A stretch of 64,000 nt of DNA from Microthrix sp041394405 (GTDB lineage Bacteria > Actinomycetota > Acidimicrobiia > Acidimicrobiales > Microtrichaceae): positions 186,001 through 250,000 of the forward strand of contig JAWKIF010000010.1 in NCBI GenBank assembly GCA_041394405.1, read 5' to 3'. Every line of letters starts with the position of its first letter. Within the stretch, counting starts at the first letter, position 1. The position numbers and the translations under genes are program-made. A model generated the notes under the pieces. The model had not been told where the DNA came from, did no database searches, and saw only the letters and a list, made by a program, of their open reading frames with translations. Positions 15,200 through 23,738 of the stretch are shown here, piece after piece.

Positions 15200-18100
15200 G
15201 TGGAGTGTCCATCATGTGGTGCCGATGCTCCCCCCGAGGCACGGTTCTGCGGTACCTGTGGGCTGTCGTTGCGTGCCCAGGTGGAGGAGCGGCGGGTGGT
15301 CAGCGTGCTGTTCGCCGACCTGGTGGGCTTCACCGGCCTGTCCGAACAGCTTGACCCGGAACAAATCAAGCACCTGGTGGATGCGGCCTTCGAGCGGCTG
15401 GTGCACGACGTCGTCACCTTCGGTGGCCGGGTGGACAAGATCGTGGGCGACGCAGTGGTGGCGCTGTTCGGCGCGCCTGTGGCGCACGAGGACGACGCGG
15501 AGCGGGCGGTACGGGCCGCGCTGCGTATGCAGGAGACCCTCAACCAGTTCGCCTCCGAGACGTCCTTGGCGATCCGCATGAGGGTGGGAGTGAACACCGG
15601 TGAGGTGCTGGTTGGCGCCCTCCGAGCCGGGGGCGACTACACCGCCATGGGCGACGTGGTGAACATCGCCTCTCGATTGCAGACCTCCGCCGACCCCGGA
15701 ACCGTGCTGGTGGGGGCGTCCACCCGGCTGGCGACCGAGGACACGATCGGATACGAACCCCAGGGTGCGCTGGTGGTGCGGGGCCGCGACGAGCCGGTTG
15801 AGGCCTTCCGGGCGCTGGAGCCCAAGGCCCGGCCGGGCGCCCGCCCGTGGTCGCCGCGCATGCCGTTGGTGGGGCGAAACACCGAGCTGAGCCTGCTGGG
15901 CGACGCGGTCAGCGCGTCGATCGAGCGAAGCCGGGCACTCGTGCTGCTCCTCAGCGGCGACGCCGGGGTGGGCAAGAGCCGCTTGGCCGACGAGCTGGCC
16001 GAACGCGCCAACCAGGTGAACGGCGCCCGCACCTTCACGGGACGCTTCATCCCGTACGGTGAGGCCAACCAGTGGTCCGCCATCGCCGAGGTGCTTCGCC
16101 AGGGGCTGGGCCTCGGCGAGGAAGCACCCGAGGACGAGGCCCGCTCTACGACGGCGGCCTCGGTCGAGCGACTGTTGGATCCGGTCCTGGACGGCAACGA
16201 CGTCGAGGGCGTCACCAACGGGTTGCTGCACCTCATGGGCTACGCCAGCCCGCTGCGCGGCACCGATCCGGGCAGGGCCAGGGTGGAGGCCACCCGGGCG
16301 TTGGTCAGCTACATGCTGGCCTCGGTGCGCCTCGGCCCCATCGTGGTGCGACTCACCGATCTGCATTGGGCCGACGATTCGGTGCTGGCGCTGATCGACG
16401 AGTTCGCTGCCCGGATGGCCGCCCAGCCGCTGGTGGTGTTGGCCACCGCCCGCCGCTCGTTGATGCGGCGCTGGTCGCCCCAGGCGGGGCGCCACGACAT
16501 GTTGGTGATGAACCTCGACCCGCTCGAGGGCGACGACGCCGAGATGTTGCTGTGGCAGCTCAGCCGCGACCGCGATCTGAGCCCGGAGGTGACCGCCGAG
16601 GTGCTGGAGCGCTCGGGCGGGAACCCGCTGTTCATGGAGGAGCTGGTGCGGTTCCTGGCCCGCAGCGAGGAGACGCCGGCGGAGACGACTGACGCCGGGA
16701 CGGACGCGTTGCCGGAGCTACCCGACACCCTGCGCGGCCTGTTGTCGGCGCGCATGGACGCCATGTCCCCCGACGAGCAGGCGGTGGTGGCGGACGCCTC
16801 GGTGTGGGGCCCATCGGGTTCGCTGGTGGTGCTCGAGCAGATGGCCGGCGCCCGGGAGGTGGCCGTGGCCGATCTGGGCGAGACGCTCCGTCGCCTGGGC
16901 GAGCGAGAGATACTGGTGCTCACCAGCACCGATTGGCGGTTCCGCAACGACCTGCTCCGGGAGGTGGCCTACGGCCGTCTCACCAAGACGGAGCGGCTGC
17001 GGCGTCACTACGACGTGGCCCGGTTCCTCAGCCACCTCGCCGCCACCCGGGAGGCCGACGACGGCCTGGTCGAGGCGGTGGCGCGGCACTACACCGAGGC
17101 GGCCCTGCTGCAGCCCGGGCTGTTGGAGAGCGACCGGGTGGGGCCCGAGGTGGACGAGGCGGCGCTGGCGTGGACCGAGGACGCGGCCGCCCGGGCGGAG
17201 GCGGCGGCCAATTGGCTGCTGGTCGAGCGGCTCCTCGGCCGAGCGTTGCGGGTGGTCGATGTCGAGGATCGGCCCCGGCGGCTGGCCTACATCCTGGGGA
17301 GGGCCGGTGCCCGGCTGGAGCGTTGGGCCACCGAGGAGGCGGGGGCGGACCTCGACGCGGCCGCCAACCTGGTGGGCGACGACCCGGTGGCAGGTGCCCG
17401 GGTGGAGCTGCTGAGGGCCGACCTGGAGCGTCGCCGAGGTCGCTTCGATCGAGCCGAGCGCCGCACCGAGGAGGCGCTCGATGCCCTGGGAAAGGCCGGG
17501 GCCACCAGCGAGCTGGCCGAAGCGCTGCGCCTGTTGGCCGTGATCCGGCTGTTCAAGGGCGACGCCACGCAAGCCGAGGCGCCCGCCACCGCCGCCCTGG
17601 AACTGTACCGCGAGCAGGGCAACAGCCAGGGAGAGGCCTGGGCCACCCAGCACCTGGCCTGGATCGCCTTCATGAAGGGCAACATCGAGGAGGGCGAGCG
17701 GCGCATTCGTCAGTCCGTGCAGCTCTTCGAGGTGGCCGGCGACCGCACCGGGCTGATGTGGTCGCTGGGGCTGGAGGCGAACCTGCTGTTCCACGGAGGG
17801 GCCGCCGACGAGGCCGCCGAGGTCGCCGAGGTGGTGCTGGAGGAGGCCGAGCTGGCCGACAACCCGTGGGGCCAGGGGATGATGTTGTCGGTGCTGGCGC
17901 AGGTGGCGCTGTGGCAGGGTGACACTGTCGGCGCTGCGGATCGGGCGGAGGAGGCGGTTGCGCTTCTTGAGCCGCTGGGCGACCCGTTCGGCTCGGCTCA
18001 AGCGCGCCTGGTGATGGGCCGCGCCCAGGTGATGGTGGGACGGGTGCACAACGGCATGGCCGAACTGGAACGGGCCACACGCGAGGGCGGCGAACAGGTG

Positions 18101-19159
18101 ACCAACCAGGCCGTGTCGCGTGCCGCCTGCGAGGCCCTGCTGGGGGAGTTGTCGGCGGGCCCCGCCCGGCACCTGTTGGACCGGGCGGATGGGCCTCGAA
18201 ACGTGGGTTCGGCTGAGTTGGTGGCCACGGCGGCCCTGGCGCTGGTGCAGGACGGTGCCGATGGCGAGGCCCGAAGCGTGCTGGCCGACCACGCCCGACG
18301 ATGGTTCGGCGACGATCCCCAAGCCGTCGACGAGCGGCCGCTCAGCCGCTGGAGGTCCGACCTGGACGCGCTGCGAAATGGTCAACGCCATCGCGGCGTG
18401 CGTGCCGTGCCCGGCGGCCAGTCGACCCGCCGCGAGGCGGGGGCGGATCTGGTGGGTCCTGACCCGTGGAGCGGCGGGCCGGGTGACTGGCGCAACGCCA
18501 GCGGCCGGATTGCCCGGCCTCCGGTGTGGTCGGTGCACCTGCACCCCACAGCGGTGGCGCAGCATCGCCCGGACGAGGATCCCGCGGAGGGCCCTACGCC
18601 GTACCCGCCCGAGGCCCCGCTGGATGACGGAAGCCGATCAGCCGATCAGCCGACCCGAAGCCCCGAGGACGTGGCTCCAGCGGAGGCGCCGGGCGCTGTC
18701 CTCGATGGCAACCACACCGCAGCGGTCGAGCACCTCGACGTCTCGCCAGAGGTGGCGGCCGCGGCTCGGAGGCAACCCTCCCTTGGCGCGGTTGCGGCGC
18801 TGGCCGAGGCGGTCGGGGACGAACCCGAGCGGGCGGACACCCTGGCCCGACTGGTGGCGGCCTCCGGCCTCTCCACCTACCACGACCGGGCGATGGCCTG
18901 CCTGTCGTCGGCGGTTGCCGCAGCGCGTACCGATCGGCCCGAGGCGGCCATGGCCGCCGTCGAGGCGGCCCGAGCCGAGCTGTCAGCTACGGGCGACCGG
19001 TTGATGGGGGCCGTGGTGGCCCTCGGCGCGGCCCAAGTCGCCGCCTCGGTGGGCGACGACCGGGCCGAGCACTGGGGGCGGGCGGCCGAGGCGGCCTGGG
19101 AGGACCTCGCCGTCAAGCCCAAGGGTTGGCGCCGTCTCTGGCGCCGGGTGTTGCCCTGA
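15200..19159 (+). CDS. Adenylate cyclase / STAND-type ATPase / TPR regulator with N-terminal zinc ribbon
   Basis: A 1319-residue protein. It opens with a zinc ribbon (CPSCG...CGTCG, residues 3-21). A class III cyclase domain at ~33-205 has both metal Asp residues (FADLVGFT and KIVGDAVVALFG), adenine-selecting Lys and Asp (VDKIVGDA, GDVVN) and the transition-state Asn-Arg (NIASR), so it should make cAMP. An ATPase domain follows, with Walker A GDAGVGKSRL at ~252 and Walker B RLTDLHWADD at ~380. The remainder is helical, TPR-like repeats and an Ala-rich tail. Such proteins combine second-messenger output with a signalling ATPase, usually cytosolic. An ATG at 15167 would add 11 residues. Confidence 0.85.
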   Translation: MECPSCGADAPPEARFCGTCGLSLRAQVEERRVVSVLFADLVGFTGLSEQLDPEQIKHLVDAAFERLVHDVVTFGGRVDKIVGDAVVALFGAPVAHEDDAERAVRAALRMQETLNQFASETSLAIRMRVGVNTGEVLVGALRAGGDYTAMGDVVNIASRLQTSADPGTVLVGASTRLATEDTIGYEPQGALVVRGRDEPVEAFRALEPKARPGARPWSPRMPLVGRNTELSLLGDAVSASIERSRALVLLLSGDAGVGKSRLADELAERANQVNGARTFTGRFIPYGEANQWSAIAEVLRQGLGLGEEAPEDEARSTTAASVERLLDPVLDGNDVEGVTNGLLHLMGYASPLRGTDPGRARVEATRALVSYMLASVRLGPIVVRLTDLHWADDSVLALIDEFAARMAAQPLVVLATARRSLMRRWSPQAGRHDMLVMNLDPLEGDDAEMLLWQLSRDRDLSPEVTAEVLERSGGNPLFMEELVRFLARSEETPAETTDAGTDALPELPDTLRGLLSARMDAMSPDEQAVVADASVWGPSGSLVVLEQMAGAREVAVADLGETLRRLGEREILVLTSTDWRFRNDLLREVAYGRLTKTERLRRHYDVARFLSHLAATREADDGLVEAVARHYTEAALLQPGLLESDRVGPEVDEAALAWTEDAAARAEAAANWLLVERLLGRALRVVDVEDRPRRLAYILGRAGARLERWATEEAGADLDAAANLVGDDPVAGARVELLRADLERRRGRFDRAERRTEEALDALGKAGATSELAEALRLLAVIRLFKGDATQAEAPATAALELYREQGNSQGEAWATQHLAWIAFMKGNIEEGERRIRQSVQLFEVAGDRTGLMWSLGLEANLLFHGGAADEAAEVAEVVLEEAELADNPWGQGMMLSVLAQVALWQGDTVGAADRAEEAVALLEPLGDPFGSAQARLVMGRAQVMVGRVHNGMAELERATREGGEQVTNQAVSRAACEALLGELSAGPARHLLDRADGPRNVGSAELVATAALALVQDGADGEARSVLADHARRWFGDDPQAVDERPLSRWRSDLDALRNGQRHRGVRAVPGGQSTRREAGADLVGPDPWSGGPGDWRNASGRIARPPVWSVHLHPTAVAQHRPDEDPAEGPTPYPPEAPLDDGSRSADQPTRSPEDVAPAEAPGAVLDGNHTAAVEHLDVSPEVAAAARRQPSLGAVAALAEAVGDEPERADTLARLVAASGLSTYHDRAMACLSSAVAAARTDRPEAAMAAVEAARAELSATGDRLMGAVVALGAAQVAASVGDDRAEHWGRAAEAAWEDLAVKPKGWRRLWRRVLP

Positions 19160-19161
19160 CC

Positions 19162-19800
19162 TCAGCCGGCGGCCGGCGGGTTCACCAGTCGCAGGTAGGG
19201 CTTCTGCTCGTCCCAGCCGTCGGGGAACAGCTCGGCGGCCTCGTCGTTGGACAGCGCCGGCACGATGATCACCTTCTCGCCGTCGGTCCAGTCGGCCGGT
19301 GTGGCCACCTTGCTCTTGGCGGTCAGCTGCAGCGAGTCGATCACGCGCAGCAGCTCGTCGAAGTTGCGGCCGGTTGAGGCGGGGTAGGTGAGGGTGAGCT
19401 TCACCGTGTTGTCCGGGCCCACGATGAAGACCGAGCGCACCGTCAGCGTGTTGTCGGCGTTGGGGTGGATCATGTCGTACAGGTCGGCCACCGTGCGGTC
19501 GCCGTCGGCGATCACCGGGAAGTTCAGGGCGGTGCCCTGGGTCTCCTCGATGTCCTTGGCCCACTCGTGGTGGTCCTCCACCGAGTCGACCGAGAGGGCG
19601 ATCACCTTGGTGTCGCGCTTGTCGAACTCGCCCTTCAGCTGGGCCACCCGGCCCAATTCGGTCGTGCAGACGGGTGTGAAGTCCTTGGGGTGGCTGAACA
19701 GGACGGCCCAGCTGTCGCCCTTCCAGTCGTGGAAGCTGATCTCTCCCTCGGTGGTTTGTGCGGTGAAATCGGGTGCTTCGTCTCCGAGGCGGACTGCCAT
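19162..19800 (-). CDS. 1-Cys peroxiredoxin (Prx6-type)
   Basis: A 212-residue thiol peroxidase. The peroxidatic Cys is in FTPVCTTELGRV (Cys ~44), preceded by VLFSHPKDFTP. No second cysteine is present, so it is a 1-Cys enzyme needing an outside thiol for reduction. The long C-terminal dimerisation arm with PADWTDGEKVIIVP and FPDGW is characteristic of Prx6 rather than AhpC. It reduces H2O2 and lipid or alkyl hydroperoxides in the cytosol. The ATG has a GGAG Shine-Dalgarno 6 bases upstream. The stop lies two bases beyond the convergent cyclase stop. Confidence 0.93.
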   Translation of the reverse strand: MAVRLGDEAPDFTAQTTEGEISFHDWKGDSWAVLFSHPKDFTPVCTTELGRVAQLKGEFDKRDTKVIALSVDSVEDHHEWAKDIEETQGTALNFPVIADGDRTVADLYDMIHPNADNTLTVRSVFIVGPDNTVKLTLTYPASTGRNFDELLRVIDSLQLTAKSKVATPADWTDGEKVIIVPALSNDEAAELFPDGWDEQKPYLRLVNPPAAG

Positions 19801-19999
19801 GGTGGCTCCTTGGTGTGGGGAACGGATGGGGATGAACTGATGGCGGCCACGCCGGCGTGGCGTGGCCGCCTCAATTCCCGACCAACCTAGTCGGGTTTAG
19901 CCGGGTGTCAAACCGGGCCCCCGGGTTGGGAGCCAGTGGCTCCCGCTGGGGTGCCGGGCGGACGTGACGAAGGGCATGCTTGCTTTTGCTAGCGCGGGG

Positions 20000-20028
20000 T
20001 TGACGCCAGTAGCGGTGCTAGCTACAGT
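20000..20028 (+). promoter_or_regulatory. Consensus-like sigma-70/SigA promoter of the phasin-like gene
   Basis: TTGACG at 20000-20005, a 17-base spacer and TACAGT at 20023-20028 form the best -35/-10 pair in the window. TGCTA and TAGCA flank the -10 as an inverted repeat (20018-20034), and GCTAGC also occurs at 19989-19994, so a regulator may bind here. The gene starts 55 bases after the -10. Confidence 0.65.
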
Positions 20029-20083
20029 TAGCACCGTTCCCCACCAACGCAAGCGGCTCATCACCGGGCCGTGAGGAGTCATC

Positions 20084-20410
20084 ATGAACACCATCCTCGA
20101 CCGTGTCGTCGAAGTGCAGGACCAGGTTGTCGAGTCGCTCGGCCAGGTCAAGGACCCAGCGGTCAACGCCGCTGAGACCGCCACCAAGTTCATCGAGGAG
20201 CGGGCCGAGGGCGTGCTGCGTCCGGCTCCCTTCGCCGAGAAGCTGCCCACCCCGGAAGAGCTCATCAAGGCCGAGTTCGACTTCGCCGGCAAGATGCTGG
20301 ACACCACCCGCGACGCACTGGTGGCAGTGGCTCAGGCCGCCGCCCCCGTGACCAACAAGTGGCTGGACCGGAAGCCCAAGCCGGTGCGCACCAAGAAGGC
20401 TGCGGCCTGA
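20084..20410 (+). CDS. Small phasin-like helical protein
   Basis: A 108-residue protein, predicted all helix, without signal or membrane segment. It runs from an amphipathic start (TILDRVVEVQDQVVESLGQV) through FAEKLPTPEELIKAEFDFAG to ALVAVAQAAAPVTN and a basic Lys-rich tail. The E-F-A-x-K-L-P-T-P block and the following helix resemble small actinobacterial phasin-like proteins that coat storage granules; this family call rests on pattern memory. GTGAGGAG lies 6 bases before the ATG. A near-consensus promoter and a tandem terminator suggest strong, single-gene expression. The KKAAA tail could contact nucleic acid instead. Confidence 0.55.
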   Translation: MNTILDRVVEVQDQVVESLGQVKDPAVNAAETATKFIEERAEGVLRPAPFAEKLPTPEELIKAEFDFAGKMLDTTRDALVAVAQAAAPVTNKWLDRKPKPVRTKKAAA

Positions 20411-20455
20411 TCCCTGCGGCGCTCAGCGGCCCCGGCCGCAGCGCCGCCCACGTCT

Positions 20456-20495
20456 GGAGCTCGGGGTTCCTCCCCCCTGGGAACCCCGAAGCTCC
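20456..20495 (+). terminator. Hairpin after the phasin-like gene
   Basis: GGAGCTCGGGGTTCC pairs with GGAACCCCGAAGCTCC (one bulged base) around a C-rich loop. A second GC hairpin at ~20416-20447 precedes it. Together they form a strong end for a highly expressed transcript. Confidence 0.6.
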
Positions 20496-20544
20496 ATCCC
20501 CGTTCGCACTCCGTTCTCCCCCCCTTACGTGACGTGCGAACGCA

Positions 20545-20572
20545 GACCGGCCCCCCTCAGCGGGGGCCGGTC
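20545..20572. terminator. GC-rich hairpin between convergent genes
   Basis: GACCGGCCCCC at 20545-20555 pairs exactly with GGGGGCCGGTC at 20562-20572 around a six-base loop. It is followed by GTCGTTGTGG on the plus strand. It lies 35 bp before the stop of the convergent oxidase gene and can serve both strands. Confidence 0.7.
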
Positions 20573-20606
20573 GTCGTTGTGGGGTGGCTTCGTTGGCCTG
20601 CCGCGT

Positions 20607-21797
20607 TCAGGCCAGCGAGGAGGCCACGTGCTCGCCGATGGCCAGGCTGGCCGTCGCCGCCGGCGACGGCGCGTTCAGCACATGGGTGATGCGCCCGTCG
20701 TGTGCCAGCACGAAGTCGTCCTCCAGGCAGCCATCTCGTCGTAGGGCCTGGGCCCGAACCCCGGCGGGCGAACGCTCCAGGTCGTCGGTGCCGATCGCGG
20801 GAACCAGTTCGGCCACCGACGCCGCAAACCGCCGCCGGGAGAGCGACCGGGCCACCTCGTCGAGGCCCACCCGCCAGTAGGCGGCGGCCAGCCGCCAGAG
20901 CGCCGGGTTGCCCGCCAGGCGGGCCAGCTCGGCCGGGGCCACCCGACCCCACGAGTAGCCGTCGCGTGCCAGCGCCAACACCGCGTTGGGGCCGGCATGC
21001 ACCTCGTCGCCGATCCCTCGGCTGAGGTGCACCCCCAGGAACGGCAGCTCCGGGTTGGGTACCGGATAGATGAGCTCGTTCACCAGCGTCGCGCCATCGC
21101 TGCGAAGCCGGTAGTACTCGCCCCGAAACGGCACGATGCTGAGCCCGCCTCGGTCCCGCGTGCCCAGCCGGTCGGCCCACAGCCCTGCGCAGGCGACGAC
21201 CTGGCCGGCACGCACGGTGCCGTGATCGGTGTGGATGCTCACCCCGCGGCGTTCCTCGGCCAGTTCGAGGGCCCGCCAGCCCAGTCGCACCGAATCCGGA
21301 CCCAGCTCGGCAAGCCGTTGGGCCACGGCCCGGTAGTCGATCACGCCCGTCGCCGGGACGAAGAGCCCGGCAACCCCGGCGGCATGGGGCTCGTGGTCGG
21401 CGATGCCGGAGGGCCCCAGGCGTTCCGCGACGACGCCGTTGGCCGCCCCGCGTCGCGCCAGTTCGTCCAGGCCCGCTCGCTCCTCCTGCCGAGTTGCCAC
21501 CACCACCTTGCCCCCGATGCGGTGCGGGATGTTGTGCTCGGCGGCGAAGTCCACCATGGTCGCGCGGCCCCGAACCGCGAGGTCGGCCTTGGCCGAACCC
21601 GGGCGGTAGTACAGCCCGCTGTGCAGCACCCCCGAGTTGTGGCCGGTTTGATGGTGGGCCAGCCCGGACTCCTGCTCCAGCACCACGATCGTGGCGGTCG
21701 GCCGCCGCTGCCGCGTCGCCCACGCCACCGCCAGGCCGACGATGCCCCCGCCCACGACCACCACGTCGGCGTCCATCGGTTCGGAACTGGGCGACAT
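20607..21797 (-). CDS. lhgO: L-2-hydroxyglutarate oxidase (LhgO)-type FAD enzyme
   Basis: The start is the ATG at 21797, just before the FAD motif, giving 396 residues. It has the Rossmann loop VVVVGGGIVGLAVAWA and the family stretch GHNSGVLHSGLYYRPGSAKA. FVPATGVIDYRAVAQRLAE, VVACAGLWADRLG and FRGEYYRL follow, matching LhgO/YgaF. The enzyme oxidises L-2-hydroxyglutarate to 2-oxoglutarate and passes electrons to the membrane quinone pool. It ends with an FAD-contact region (HVLNAPSPAATASLAIGE). It diverges from gluQ, 37 bp apart. The reading frame continues upstream but overlaps gluQ and shows no family match there. Confidence 0.88.
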   Translation of the reverse strand: MSPSSEPMDADVVVVGGGIVGLAVAWATRQRRPTATIVVLEQESGLAHHQTGHNSGVLHSGLYYRPGSAKADLAVRGRATMVDFAAEHNIPHRIGGKVVVATRQEERAGLDELARRGAANGVVAERLGPSGIADHEPHAAGVAGLFVPATGVIDYRAVAQRLAELGPDSVRLGWRALELAEERRGVSIHTDHGTVRAGQVVACAGLWADRLGTRDRGGLSIVPFRGEYYRLRSDGATLVNELIYPVPNPELPFLGVHLSRGIGDEVHAGPNAVLALARDGYSWGRVAPAELARLAGNPALWRLAAAYWRVGLDEVARSLSRRRFAASVAELVPAIGTDDLERSPAGVRAQALRRDGCLEDDFVLAHDGRITHVLNAPSPAATASLAIGEHVASSLA

Positions 21798-21834
21798 CGG
21801 TCCAGTCTGGTCCCGCAGTGCGACACTGTCAGCC

Positions 21835-22737
21835 ATGGCCAACGGTCGGTTTGCTCCCAGCCCTTCGGGCCCGTTGCATCTGGGCAACCTGCGCACGGCC
21901 ATGTTGGCGTGGCTCTTCGCCCGCAGCACTCGCGGCCGGTTCGCCATGCGCGTGGACGACCTCACCACCGGGGCGGCGCCGGTGGCCGAGACCGGGCAGC
22001 TGGACGACCTTGCGGCGCTCGGACTGGACTGGGACGGCCAGGTGACCCGACAGTCCGAGCACACGGAGCGCTACCGGGAGGCGCTGGCCCGGTTGGACGA
22101 GCGGGACCTGACCTATCCCTGCTTCTGCTCCCGCCGAGAGATCCGGGAGGCGGGCGTTGCGCCGCACGGCGAGGGCGACCTGCGCCCGTACCCCGGCACC
22201 TGCCGAACGTTGGGTGCCGCCGAGCGTGCTCGACGGGCGGACCGGAGGCCCCCGGCCCTGCGCCTGAACGCCGGTGCTGCCGAGGTCGCCGTCGAAGACG
22301 CGCTCCTCGGATCGCTCACCCGCACGGTGGACGACTTCGTGCTTCGCCGAGGCGACGGGGTGGCCGCCTACAACCTGGCGGTGGTCGTCGACGATGCCGC
22401 CGAAGGGGTCGAGCAGGTCGTGCGGGGGGCCGATCTGTGGACCTCCACGCCTCGTCAGGTGTTGCTGGGTCGGCTACTTGGCCTGCGCATCCCGACCTTC
22501 GCCCACGTGCCGCTCGTCCTGGGTCCGGGCGGCGAACGACTGGCCAAACGCGACGGTGCGGTCACCCTGGCCGATCGCCGGGCGCTGGGGGAGTCGCCGG
22601 CGCAGGTTCGCAGCATGCTGGCCGCCAGCCTCGGCCTCGCCGGACCCGCCGAGCAGGCGACCATGGCTCAGTTGCTGACCCGCTTCGACCCCGCGGCGCT
22701 CCCATCCCAACCCTGGGTGTTCGACCCGGGCGGATAG
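21835..22737 (+). CDS. gluQ: Glutamyl-Q tRNA(Asp) synthetase
   Basis: A 300-residue short GluRS paralogue lacking the anticodon-binding domain. It has FAPSPSGPLHLGNLRT (HIGH-type motif) at its start, a zinc-binding CFC...YPGTC set around residues 90-120, YNLAVVVDDAAEGVEQVVRG, and LAKRDGA as the KMSKS equivalent. GluQ-RS attaches glutamate to queuosine at position 34 of tRNA(Asp). This implies that the organism makes or salvages queuosine, but no other queuosine gene is in the window. The start ATG follows GACACT by seven bases, so the transcript may be leaderless. It shares the short upstream gap with lhgO. Confidence 0.9.
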   Translation: MANGRFAPSPSGPLHLGNLRTAMLAWLFARSTRGRFAMRVDDLTTGAAPVAETGQLDDLAALGLDWDGQVTRQSEHTERYREALARLDERDLTYPCFCSRREIREAGVAPHGEGDLRPYPGTCRTLGAAERARRADRRPPALRLNAGAAEVAVEDALLGSLTRTVDDFVLRRGDGVAAYNLAVVVDDAAEGVEQVVRGADLWTSTPRQVLLGRLLGLRIPTFAHVPLVLGPGGERLAKRDGAVTLADRRALGESPAQVRSMLAASLGLAGPAEQATMAQLLTRFDPAALPSQPWVFDPGG

Positions 22738-22973
22738 TGCCGTGGCAGGCGACGTTCACACGGTGAGCCACCGCTCCGAAGCGGTGATCGCCGACCAGTG
22801 CTCGGCTCTCGGCATGTCGGCGGCGACCGCGTGGCGATGGCCGGGTTGGTGACCGACGGCGCGTTGTCGAGCGGCGCTGCCATTCGCCTGCACTCGGCGA
22901 GCCGCTTGCAGCGGCGAGGGCGTTGGAGCATCCTGCTCGGTGTCCCGAAGACCTCGAACCGAGGAGCTCGACG

Positions 22974-23378
22974 ATGCTTGACCACCTGTCCATCCAATGC
23001 GCCGACGTCGCGGTGAGCGCAGCGTTCTACGACGCCGTGCTCGCCACGATCGGGGGCGAACGGATCCTGGAGTATCCAGGCCCAACGATCGGCTACGGCG
23101 TGCCACCGATGCCCGATTTCTGGATTGGCCCCACCACGAGCGGGAACGGATTCCGGGAATCACACATCGCGTTCAGCGCACCTGACCGGACTTCGGTGGA
23201 CCGCTTCTTCGAGGCGGGCATCAACACAGGCGCCGAGACCCTCCACGAACCAAGGGTCTGGCCCGAATACCACCCCAACTACTACGGAGCGTTCATTCGC
23301 GACCCCAGCGGAAACAACGTCGAAGCTGTTTGCCATCTCCCTGAAGAGTCTTCCTCTGCGCAACGTCACCCGTCGTGA
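22974..23378 (+). CDS. VOC (glyoxalase/bleomycin-resistance fold) family protein
   Basis: A 134-residue protein starting at the ATG with GAGGAG seven bases upstream. It begins LDHLSIQCADVAVSAAFYDAVL, the first beta-alpha-beta unit of a VOC module. FRESHIAFSAPDRTSVDRFFEAG is the second metal-ligand strand, and YGAFIRDPSGNNVEAVCH the last strand with its Glu. His4 and Glu near 119 could bind metal. Function in this superfamily is not predictable (isomerase, lyase, dioxygenase or resistance). The gene and its flanks are visibly less GC-rich than neighbours, which suggests recent acquisition. Confidence 0.8.
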   Translation: MLDHLSIQCADVAVSAAFYDAVLATIGGERILEYPGPTIGYGVPPMPDFWIGPTTSGNGFRESHIAFSAPDRTSVDRFFEAGINTGAETLHEPRVWPEYHPNYYGAFIRDPSGNNVEAVCHLPEESSSAQRHPS

Positions 23379-23738
23379 CCCCGCAGCCAGGCGGGAGCCG
23401 ACGAGACAGCACGCCACCCGGGACGGCAATCGACCTGCGCCCGGCATCGGCTCTGGTCAGTCGCCGCTGGTCGAGACTCGATCCCTTGCGCCAACTTCAT
23501 CGGCATACTTGTCGAGACTTCGATGTCGGCGCTGCCTTCTGGCAGCAAGCGACCTCCCACTGCCTCAACAAACGCGATCCTGAAACCGGTCACCTCGGCG
23601 GCCGATTGTTGCCACCGAGGAAGCCCATCGTTCTGCGGTCAACCGGTTCTTTGACGCACCCTCATCTACGCCCACCGCAAGAACGCCGGGCCCTCACCTT
23701 CGGCCCATCGAGGGTCTACCGGCCAAGCCGGCGCTTGG
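23379..23738. other. 360-bp non-coding gap of lower GC
   Basis: This stretch lies between the VOC stop and the convergent amidase stop. Reading frames exist on both strands (75-150 codons), but none has a ribosome site, a recognisable motif or actinobacterial third-position GC bias. The base composition continues that of the VOC gene, so this may be the rest of an acquired segment or a decayed gene. No hairpin or repeat was seen. Confidence 0.5.

Noticed and set aside
16718..18565. 615-codon frame antisense to the cyclase gene
   Set aside because: The opposite strand has an unambiguous domain-containing protein across the whole stretch.
22798..23016. 72-codon frame before the VOC gene
   Set aside because: It overlaps the VOC start in another frame and has no recognisable content.
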